Translations under genes and position numbers: made by a program | Origin: Hyphomonadaceae bacterium UBA4763 | GTDB taxonomy: Bacteria; Pseudomonadota; Alphaproteobacteria; Caulobacterales; Aquidulcibacteraceae | Direction of reading: 5' to 3' | Length of the DNA stretch: 6,233 nucleotides | NCBI GenBank assembly: GCA_002403455.1 | Contig: DHHV01000072.1 | Location: 67,957-74,189 of the forward strand | Shown: positions 1 through 4,862 of the stretch, piece after piece | Layout: every line of letters starts with the position of its first letter | Numbering within the stretch: position 1 is the stretch's first letter | Notes under the pieces: model-generated | What the model saw: only the letters and a program-made list of their open reading frames with translations | What the model was told of the DNA's origin: nothing | The model's database searches: none

Positions 1-309
1 CCCCCCCCCCGGCGCCGCGCCCCCCATGCGGGGGAGGGGCGCGCACCGCCGCCCCCCCGCCGCTCCCGGCTGGGATGCTTCCCCCTGGGTGCCGACAAAC
101 AAGAGGCGCCCGCCATTGCCAGTTACTTCGCGCACCTTAATCAGCGCCTGCTCAAGCAGCGGCACGGTTTGCGACAGGTCCAAAATATGGATGTTCGACC
201 GCTCGCCAAAGATGAACGGGCCCATCTTTGGATTCCAGCGGTGAGTTTGGTGACCAAAATGCGCGCCCGCTTCAAGGAGCGCGCGCATGCTGACGTCAGG
301 CAGCGCCAT
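1..309 (-). CDS. rpsB: 30S ribosomal protein S2, N-terminal part, truncated by the window edge
   Basis: S2 is a component of the small ribosomal subunit, bound at the head-body junction and needed for S1 recruitment. Read from the ATG at 309-307 on the minus strand, the protein begins MALPDVSMRALLEAGAHFGH and continues through the S2 hallmarks HFGHQTHRWNPKM (residues 17-29), FGERSNIHILDL (34-45) and LLFVGT (69-74). The start is supported by a GGAAGGA Shine-Dalgarno at 319-325 with nine bases between AAGGA and ATG. Only 103 of the usual ~240-270 codons are present. From codon 75 (bases 1-87) the frame stays open but the product no longer matches S2: only scattered residues (A78, S79, P81, and an RCA at about 90-92) agree with the conserved stretch expected there, and the DNA becomes almost pure G/C. 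I take bases 1-87 as unreliable sequence, not as biology. In most bacteria tsf follows rpsB; it would lie off the edge. Identity is certain for residues 1-74. Confidence 0.95.
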   Translation of the reverse strand, partial: MALPDVSMRALLEAGAHFGHQTHRWNPKMGPFIFGERSNIHILDLSQTVPLLEQALIKVREVTGNGGRLLFVGTQGEASQPGAAGGRRCAPLPRMGGAAPGGG

Positions 310-318
310 GGATCGGTT

Positions 319-325
319 TCCTTCC
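319..325 (-). promoter_or_regulatory. Ribosome binding site of rpsB
   Basis: On the minus strand this reads GGAAGGA. The AAGGA core ends nine bases before the rpsB ATG at 309, a normal spacing. It fixes the S2 start at MALPDVS and excludes the internal Met8 as the start. Confidence 0.75.
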
Positions 326-335
326 GGTTAGCCTC

Positions 336-388
336 CGCGGACAGGACGCCCCCACATAAGCTGGGCACGACCGGAGCTTGCGTCCGCG
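336..388 (-). promoter_or_regulatory. Foldable rpsB mRNA leader with alternative stems
   Basis: In the rpsB transcript this stretch can pair with itself in two overlapping ways. CGCGGAC (388-382) can pair with GTCCGCG (342-336), seven base pairs. Alternatively GGACGC (385-380) can pair with GCGTCC (349-344), stacked directly on AAGCT (379-375) with AGCTT (362-358), leaving an eight-base bulge. The two long pairings share 382-385 and cannot form together. The element ends about ten bases before the Shine-Dalgarno. In Escherichia coli, S2 represses its own rpsB-tsf mRNA through a structured leader; a similar role here is an inference. The pairings were found by eye, with no folding energy calculated. 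Confidence 0.4.
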
Positions 389-405
389 TGTGAGATGGCT
401 GCGGG

Positions 406-433
406 CTATAGCGGCAAGCCGCCAAAAAGCAAG
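406..433 (-). promoter_or_regulatory. Candidate rpsB promoter
   Basis: On the minus strand, CTTGCT (433-428) and CTATAG (411-406) are separated by 16 bases. This resembles the CTTGAC / CTATAT pattern reported for housekeeping promoters in Alphaproteobacteria. Transcription would start near 400 and give a leader of about 90 bases before the rpsB ATG, covering the whole foldable element. The spacer itself contains a short GCGGC-TT-GCCGC hairpin. The -35 match is partial, so this is a moderate call. Confidence 0.4.
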
Positions 434-453
434 CAGCGTCTGTTACAAAATGA

Positions 454-1704
454 CTATTTGCTTGCCTTATCCGCCGCCGCCTCGACAAGGCGTTGGGCTT
501 GGCCGGTCCAATCCTGCTCAATCACCTGGCCGCGCGCGCGCAAAAAAAGGTCGACCCACGCGGCTTCGGCTTCGTTCCAACGCGCGATTTGCGCAAAATG
601 AAACACGCCAAGCGCGTGCAATTGCGATTGCACCTCATCGGAAACGCCCTCAATTTCGCCGAGCGGATCGGCAACCCCATTCAGCGGCGCGCTGAGCGCT
701 GGCGGGCGTTTTAGCAGACCAACCGGCTCATTGGGCTGCACAAATTCCGGCGGGGCTGCGGTGATGACTGGCTCTGGCGCTGGCTCGGCCGCAAGCGGCT
801 CGAGCGGCTCACTCGCCGCCACCTCCTGAGACGTTGTTTCGGTGGGTTGGTCTGATCGCGCCGCGTCTGTCGCAAGCGGATCGACGATTATGGTTTCCGG
901 CTCGCTGGCAACCATCGGTTTTGCAACCAATTGCTCAAGATGTTGGTTGCGCACTTCCAGATACCGGAGCCGCCATTTCAGCCGAGCCGTCTCCCCTTGG
1001 TGGGGTTCGACCTCCATCGGCGCGCCGAGTTCCTGGCCCGACTCACCGCCGAGCGAACGCAGCTTTGCTTGCCCTTCGAGGTGAGCGACGCGGGCCTCGA
1101 GATAGCGCATACGCCAATCGGCGCGGCGGCGCGCCAGATCATCGACGACGCTCTCGACAGGCGCGGGCGCCATGGGCGCGGGGCTTTCGGCCATTGCCCG
1201 ATTGTCTTCCGGTTCGCCGAGAGCCCCTGGGATCGTCTGCAATTTCCGTTCAAGCCAAGCAACGCGGCCTTGCAGCCAGGCGACATCCGGGCTTGCCGCA
1301 GAGGCGAGGTCGGTGGTTGGTTCGTGGATCGTTTGACGGTCCGGCGCGCGGCGCATCGCTTCTTCCAGAAATGCAATACGCGCTTTTTGGATTCGCGCCT
1401 GGATGGTCAACGCCCGATTTTGGTCCTCCAGCGCGGCGACATCGTCACTCGGCGCGACCGGTCCCGGTCCTGGCGTCGCCTCGGCAGTCTGCATCGCGTG
1501 CATCCGCACGCGCGTGGCGGCGGCTTGCGCTTCGGCCTCGTTCAATGCTTTGCGCAGCGCTTGATTGTCGCGTTTGACGGCCTTTGCCCCGCCACGCAGC
1601 AAGAAACCAAACACAAGGCCGGCAAAGCCGCTGATCCCCAAGCCCGCATAAGGCGTTGCCGCCCACTCCTTGATCTGGTCGATATACGGCTGCAACGCTT
1701 CCAT
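454..1704 (-). CDS. Membrane-anchored coiled-coil protein with C-terminal COG3743-type helix-hairpin-helix-like domain
   Basis: The function is not known; I recognise only the architecture. Numbered from the ATG at 1704, residues about 19-38 (AGLGISGFAGLVFGFLL) form one membrane segment near the N-terminus, followed by the basic AKAVKR, so the bulk is probably cytoplasmic. A helical region (about 45-75) follows, then four short related coiled-coil segments (about 102-118, 140-155, 193-211, 240-258) separated by Pro/Ala/Glu-rich linkers, and a long acidic, proline-rich linker (about 259-345). The C-terminal ~60 residues (IEGVSDEVQ, LGVFHFAQIARW, AAWVDLFL, IEQDWTGQAQRLV) match the domain often annotated as predicted 5' DNA nuclease/flap endonuclease-like, also found fused to NADH dehydrogenase subunit E. 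The usual GIGPK hairpin is here GVSDE. Two ATGs are adjacent (1707 and 1704). AGGGG at 1715-1711 lies three bases from the first and six from the second, so I prefer 1704. The gene reads toward rpsB, ending 144 bases before it, with no clear terminator. Confidence 0.85.
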   Translation of the reverse strand: MEALQPYIDQIKEWAATPYAGLGISGFAGLVFGFLLRGGAKAVKRDNQALRKALNEAEAQAAATRVRMHAMQTAEATPGPGPVAPSDDVAALEDQNRALTIQARIQKARIAFLEEAMRRAPDRQTIHEPTTDLASAASPDVAWLQGRVAWLERKLQTIPGALGEPEDNRAMAESPAPMAPAPVESVVDDLARRRADWRMRYLEARVAHLEGQAKLRSLGGESGQELGAPMEVEPHQGETARLKWRLRYLEVRNQHLEQLVAKPMVASEPETIIVDPLATDAARSDQPTETTSQEVAASEPLEPLAAEPAPEPVITAAPPEFVQPNEPVGLLKRPPALSAPLNGVADPLGEIEGVSDEVQSQLHALGVFHFAQIARWNEAEAAWVDLFLRARGQVIEQDWTGQAQRLVEAAADKASK

Positions 1705-1904
1705 CATGATCCCCTACGCACGCCGCGGGCACCGGTACCCGGCCCGATCGACGCATGCAAGAGGATGGATGTCTCAGCCATGAGTGGACGTTTTAGCAAT
1801 CGTTGCATCGCATCGGCGCGAATGACTGAAAAGCAAAGAAACAACCTCGCTACGCAAAACTACAGGACGTTGCGCCGTGAGCGCGCACGCGCATAAGGAG
1901 GCGC
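1705..1904. other. Divergent intergenic region
   Basis: This gap separates the minus-strand coiled-coil gene from the plus-strand methyltransferase gene and must hold both start regions. I could not find a convincing -35/-10 pair on either strand. Visible elements are a near-perfect 14-base inverted repeat, GGGCACCGGTACCC (1727-1740, six of seven pairs), lying 20-33 bases upstream of the coiled-coil gene, and a 43-codon open frame (1765-1896, plus strand) with no properly spaced Shine-Dalgarno. I see no RNA gene or terminator hairpin. Confidence 0.5.
1895..1901 (+). promoter_or_regulatory. Strong ribosome binding site of the SPOUT methyltransferase gene
   Basis: AAGGAGG is a full anti-Shine-Dalgarno match. 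It lies only three bases before the ATG at 1905, closer than usual, but counting from the inner AGGAG core the spacing is four. The next in-frame ATG (1920, Met6) would be 18 bases away, so 1905 is the better start. Confidence 0.7.
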
Positions 1905-2732
1905 ATGTCGTCCATTCCGATGAAATCGCTGAGCAGCGCCGCCAACCCGACCTTAAAAGCGGCGCGCGCGCTGACGCGCAAAAACCGCCGTCGCGATGCC
2001 GGAGCCTTCCTTGCCGAAGGCGCGCGCACCGTGATCGAAGCCATTGACCATGATTATTGGCCGCGCGCTTTATTTTTGACAGAAGAAGCGCTCTCGCGCC
2101 CGCAATTGCAAGACTTGGCGCGTTCAGCGCAACGTAAAGGCGCCGAGATCCTCGCCGTTAGTCCGCGCCTGCTCGCCCAATTGACCGAGCGGGAAAATCC
2201 GCAGACCGTTTTGGGGGTCTTCGACCAATTCTCCCGCAATTTAGCGGACATAACGCCTGACCCAAGTGATTTTTTTGTGGCGTTGGAACGCGTGCGCGAT
2301 CCGGGCAATCTGGGCACGATCCTGCGCACCGCTGATGCGATCGGCGCCCGCGCCACGTTGTTGATCGGCGAATGCTGCGATCCATTCGGACTAGAGGTCG
2401 TGCGCGCCAGCATGGGCTCGTTCTTTGCGCAGCCGTTTTACACCGCCTCGCTCGAAGAATTTGGGCATTGGCGCGCGCGCCATCGCCTGCAAACGCTCGG
2501 CGCGGCGTTGCAAGGCGCGCAAGCCTTGCGCGAAATCCCGATCACCTTCCCGGCTGTGCTGATGCTTGGCAATGAGCAAGCCGGCCTTAGCGCGCCCGCC
2601 CGCGCGCTTTGCGACCAGATCGTCAAATTGCCCATGCGCGGTCGCGCCGACAGTCTGAATTTAGCCAGCGCCGCCGCCGTGTTCGGCTATCATGTGTGGG
2701 AGCGGCAAGGCTTTGCCGGCGAACGGCCATGA
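1905..2732 (+). CDS. TrmH/SpoU-family (SPOUT) RNA methyltransferase
   Basis: The product is predicted to transfer a methyl group from S-adenosylmethionine to RNA, most often a ribose 2'-O position in rRNA or tRNA. It has 275 residues, normal for the RlmB/TsnR-like group. Residues about 10-105 form the substrate-binding SpoU domain (NPTLKAARALTRKNRRRDAG, FLAEGARTVIEA). The catalytic trefoil-knot domain shows all three family motifs: motif 1 RDPGNLGTILRTADA (131-145, with N135 and R141), motif 2 LMLGNEQAGLS (219-229, N223 and E224) and motif 3 LPMRGRADSLNLASA (242-256, S250 and N252). MRASMG-like packing is seen as VRASMGSFF (166-174). The gene ends in TGA inside ATGA, overlapping the next methyltransferase gene, so the two are probably translated from one mRNA. 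The exact target nucleotide cannot be told from sequence. The family call is firm; the substrate is open. Confidence 0.92.
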   Translation: MSSIPMKSLSSAANPTLKAARALTRKNRRRDAGAFLAEGARTVIEAIDHDYWPRALFLTEEALSRPQLQDLARSAQRKGAEILAVSPRLLAQLTERENPQTVLGVFDQFSRNLADITPDPSDFFVALERVRDPGNLGTILRTADAIGARATLLIGECCDPFGLEVVRASMGSFFAQPFYTASLEEFGHWRARHRLQTLGAALQGAQALREIPITFPAVLMLGNEQAGLSAPARALCDQIVKLPMRGRADSLNLASAAAVFGYHVWERQGFAGERP

Positions 2733-3619
2733 TTGCTTTGGCCGCGCGCCCCTCCTTACGGATTGCCGATCGTTGGCGAGATTATGCGCTGCTCGACAGC
2801 GGCGATCAGAAAAAGCTCGAGCGGTTCGGCGATTTCCGCTTCATCCGCCCAGAGCCGCAAGCCTTGTGGCGGCCGCAAAGCGCGATCGCCGATTGGGCCG
2901 CCGATGGCGAGTTCGAGGCGGGCTCGGACGAGATCGCTTCGCGCTGGAAAGCATCGTCCCGCGTGCCGGGCCAATGGCGGCTTGGCTATGACGGCTTGCC
3001 GTTTTGGGCGCGCTGCACCCCGTTTCGGCATTTGGGCTTTTTCCCCGAGCAAGCGATCCATTGGGACGCGATCGTCAACGCCATCACGGCAGGTCCTCAC
3101 CCGTTTCGTCTGCTGAATCTGTTCGGCTATACAGGACTTGCGAGCCTTCTCGCGGCGCGCGCCGGCGCCGAAATCACCCATGTCGACGCTTCCCCCAAAG
3201 CCATCGCCTTTGCCCGCGAAAACCAGGCCCTCGCCGGGCTCGACGCCGCTCCGATCCGCTGGATCGTCGATGACGCGCTCAAATTCGTCGAACGCGAAGG
3301 CCGGCGCGGCAAGACCTATCACGCCATCCTGCTCGATCCGCCCAAACATGGACGGGGCCCGAAAGGCGAGACCTGGAAGCTCGAAGAGATGTTGCCTGAT
3401 CTGCTGCGGGCCTGCGCCGCCCTCTTGGCAGAAGACGCCGCCGCTATAATCGTGACGGTCTATGCCGTGCGCCTATCTTGTCTTGCCTTGGCCAATGCGC
3501 TCGCCGATGCGTTGGCGGGCCGCGCCGGCGCCATCGATCACGGCGAGATGGCCCTTCAAGAAGCGCCGTCAGGGCGCCTGTTGCCGACCGCCATCTACGC
3601 CGATTGGCGTCCACGATGA
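2729..3619 (+). CDS. Class I SAM-dependent RNA methyltransferase, RlmI/COG1092-like
   Basis: This 296-residue protein is a Rossmann-fold methyltransferase of the group containing RlmI (23S rRNA cytosine-5 methyltransferase). It shows RHLGFFPEQAIHWD (100-113), typical of the group before the catalytic domain; the SAM-binding motif LLNLFGYTG (128-136); the acidic residue of the second strand in HVDASPKAIAFARENQ (151-166, D153); a further acidic pair DD at 181-182; and the catalytic loop LLDPPKHGRGPKGE (201-214). RlmI of E. coli is about 396 residues and has an N-terminal PUA domain; that domain is not evident here, which is common in alphaproteobacterial relatives often annotated only as class I SAM methyltransferase. 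The start is the ATG at 2729, overlapping the previous stop by four bases. No good Shine-Dalgarno is visible, so translation probably depends on coupling. A longer in-frame start at 2609 lies inside the upstream gene and adds non-family residues. The target site is not predictable. Confidence 0.88.
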   Translation: MIALAARPSLRIADRWRDYALLDSGDQKKLERFGDFRFIRPEPQALWRPQSAIADWAADGEFEAGSDEIASRWKASSRVPGQWRLGYDGLPFWARCTPFRHLGFFPEQAIHWDAIVNAITAGPHPFRLLNLFGYTGLASLLAARAGAEITHVDASPKAIAFARENQALAGLDAAPIRWIVDDALKFVEREGRRGKTYHAILLDPPKHGRGPKGETWKLEEMLPDLLRACAALLAEDAAAIIVTVYAVRLSCLALANALADALAGRAGAIDHGEMALQEAPSGRLLPTAIYADWRPR

Positions 3620-3652
3620 ATGCAGCGCCTTTGCCCAGCGCGCCAGACTTGC

Positions 3653-3667
3653 ATTCGCGCCGCGAAT
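3653..3667. repeat. Perfect 15-base inverted repeat between methyltransferase gene and apt
   Basis: ATTCGCG-C-CGCGAAT is a perfect seven-base inverted repeat around one central base, 38 bases upstream of the apt start. As RNA it could form a five-pair stem with a CGCCG loop, followed by TTTCGTT, which is a weak terminator at best. As DNA its symmetry would suit a dimeric regulator. Nothing in the sequence decides between these. Confidence 0.4.
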
Positions 3668-3694
3668 TTCGTTGATCACGCGCGCAATTCACTT

Positions 3695-3700
3695 AAGAAG
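3695..3700 (+). promoter_or_regulatory. Probable ribosome binding site of apt
   Basis: AAGAAG, a weak Shine-Dalgarno, sits five bases before the ATG at 3706. No earlier in-frame start fits the length of the family. Confidence 0.5.
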
Positions 3701-3705
3701 CCGCA

Positions 3706-4233
3706 ATGAACCTTTCCACAGCGATCCGCACCATCCCGGATTACCCCAAACCGGGCATTCTTTTTCGCGACATCACCACCTTGCTCGGCGATGCGCGCGC
3801 CTTTCGCAGCGCTGTCGATCAATTGTTGCAACCGTTTGCCGGCGCAAAGATCGACAAAGTGGCGGGCGTTGAAGCGCGCGGCTTCATTTTGGGCGGCGCG
3901 GTCGCGCATCAATTGTCGGTCGGTTTCACGCCGGTGCGCAAGCGCGGCAAATTGCCGGCCGAGACCCTGCGCCAAGTCTATGCGCTCGAATATGGTCATG
4001 ACGAGGTTGAGATCCACAAGGACGCCATCGCCGCGGGCGAGCGGGTCTTGCTGATTGACGATTTGATCGCGACCGGCGGCACGGCCCAGGCCGCCGTCAG
4101 TTTGATCCGCCGCGCCAATGCGGTCGTCGCAGCGGCTGCTTTTGTCATCGACCTGCCCGACTTGGGGGGCGCCGATCGCTTGCGCGCCGATGGCGTCACT
4201 GTGCATAGCCTGCTCAGCTTTCCTGGGCATTGA
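3706..4233 (+). CDS. apt: Adenine phosphoribosyltransferase
   Basis: Apt converts adenine and PRPP to AMP and pyrophosphate, the cytoplasmic adenine salvage step. The 175 residues match the usual length (E. coli 183). Family signatures run in order: IRTIPDYPKPGILFRDITTLL (7-27), where the bound adenine is contacted; GVEARGFILGGAVA (54-67); VRKRGKLPAE (77-86), the flexible loop region; YALEYGHDEVEIHKDA (92-107); and the PRPP-binding motif VLLIDDLIATGGTAQA (114-129) with the paired aspartates 118-119. All key residues are present, so the enzyme should be active. The gene starts 86 bases after the RlmI-like gene and is followed after 29 bases by the ClpP-like gene, suggesting that apt and the peptidase share an mRNA. 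No functional link between adenine salvage and the peptidase is evident. Confidence 0.97.
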   Translation: MNLSTAIRTIPDYPKPGILFRDITTLLGDARAFRSAVDQLLQPFAGAKIDKVAGVEARGFILGGAVAHQLSVGFTPVRKRGKLPAETLRQVYALEYGHDEVEIHKDAIAAGERVLLIDDLIATGGTAQAAVSLIRRANAVVAAAAFVIDLPDLGGADRLRADGVTVHSLLSFPGH

Positions 4234-4250
4234 GAATCGTCACGTTGAGT

Positions 4251-4257
4251 GGAAGGG
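4251..4257 (+). promoter_or_regulatory. Ribosome binding site deciding the ClpP-like start
   Basis: GGAAGGG is followed by a five-base spacer and the ATG at 4263. It favours this start over an upstream in-frame TTG at 4230, which would overlap the apt stop and add eleven residues that do not resemble the family. Confidence 0.7.
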
Positions 4258-4262
4258 CAAAT

Positions 4263-4862
4263 ATGCGTTTCGAAGACGAAGAAGCCAAAAAGGACGACAA
4301 ACCCGCCATCACCGGAGCGGAAAAAACGCTCTATGACGCGCGGATGATCCTCCTGACCGGCGAAATCAATGACAAACAAGCCATGCGCGTCAGCGGGTTG
4401 TTGCTGGCCATGGCGGCGGAAAACGCCAAGCCGATCACGCTGATCATCTCATCGCCCGGCGGCCATGTCGAATCGGGCGACATGATCCACGACATGATCC
4501 GCTTTGTGTCAGCGACCGCGCCGGTGCGCGTGCTCGGGACCGGCTGGGTTGCCTCGGCCGGCGCGTTGATATTCGCAGCGCCGCCGCGCGAGCGGCGTTA
4601 TTGCCTGCCCAATACGCGGTTTTTGCTGCACGAACCGCGCGGCGGCGTCGGCGGATCGGCCTCGGATGTTGAGATCCAGGCCCGCGAAGTGCTGCGCATG
4701 CGCGCCCGCCTCAACCAGATTTTCGCCGATGCGACCGGCCAGCCGCTGGCGCGAATCGAGCAAGACACCGATCGCGATTATTGGATGCTGGCCGAAGAAG
4801 CCCGCGCTTATGGGCTGGTCGGCTCGATCATCGCTGATAGGACGGGGCTTGAGGCAAGCTGA
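4263..4862 (+). CDS. ClpP-family ATP-dependent protease proteolytic subunit (ClpP-like paralogue)
   Basis: ClpP subunits form a double-ring peptidase chamber fed with unfolded protein by ClpX or ClpA. The 199-residue product keeps the full catalytic set: Ser98 in GWVASAGA, His123 in RFLLHEP and Asp172 in TDRDYWM. The spacings of 25 and 49 residues equal those of E. coli ClpP (Ser97, His122, Asp171 of the mature protein). The oxyanion-strand motif SSPGG (63-67) and the handle-region motif GGVGGSASDVEIQAREVL (127-144) are also present. It differs from standard ClpP at the N-terminus, where the hydrophobic axial-loop sequence (VPMVIEQ in E. coli) is replaced by a charged stretch, MRFEDEEAKKDDK, and the residue after the active serine is Ala, not Met. 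No ATPase gene is nearby, whereas the main clpP usually sits next to clpX, so this is probably a second copy. Peptidase family is certain; its partner and substrates are unknown. Its last 55 bases overlap the convergent glycosyltransferase gene. Confidence 0.9.
   Translation: MRFEDEEAKKDDKPAITGAEKTLYDARMILLTGEINDKQAMRVSGLLLAMAAENAKPITLIISSPGGHVESGDMIHDMIRFVSATAPVRVLGTGWVASAGALIFAAPPRERRYCLPNTRFLLHEPRGGVGGSASDVEIQAREVLRMRARLNQIFADATGQPLARIEQDTDRDYWMLAEEARAYGLVGSIIADRTGLEAS

Noticed and set aside
1..87. GC-rich tract as a natural repeat or a diverged S2 segment
   Set aside because: The affected residues are nearly invariant in S2, the change starts abruptly, and the tract sits at the very edge of the sequence; error is the simpler explanation.
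411..466. GGCAAGC / GCTTGCC as a terminator stem after the coiled-coil gene
   Set aside because: The arms are over 40 bases apart, include the end of the coding region, and are not followed by a T-tract in the direction of transcription.
141..521. A 126-codon minus-strand frame across the rpsB start and leader
   Set aside because: It is rpsB read in the wrong frame; the correct frame gives unmistakable S2.
834..1577. A second long plus-strand frame (247 codons) over the same gene
   Set aside because: Same region and same reason: composition dominated by Arg, Pro and Ala, and no family signature.
1727..1740. GGGCACCGGTACCC as a defined operator
   Set aside because: It has one mismatch, is of a GC-rich kind common by chance here, and matches no site I can name; it is mentioned only as part of the intergenic region.
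931..1896. A 321-codon plus-strand open frame opposite the coiled-coil gene
   Set aside because: It lies almost wholly antisense to a gene with a clear domain layout, shows no recognisable motif, and is rich in Arg and Ala as expected of a GC-rich shadow frame.
2756..3349. A 197-codon minus-strand frame opposite the RlmI-like gene
   Set aside because: No motif and no ribosome binding site; the plus-strand gene is clear.
3676..4230. A 184-codon minus-strand frame opposite apt
   Set aside because: Apt on the plus strand carries every family motif; the opposite frame has none.
4230..4262. TTG at 4230 as the ClpP-like start, overlapping the apt stop
   Set aside because: The ATG at 4263 has a well-spaced GGAAGGG and gives a family-like length; the extra residues do not resemble ClpP.
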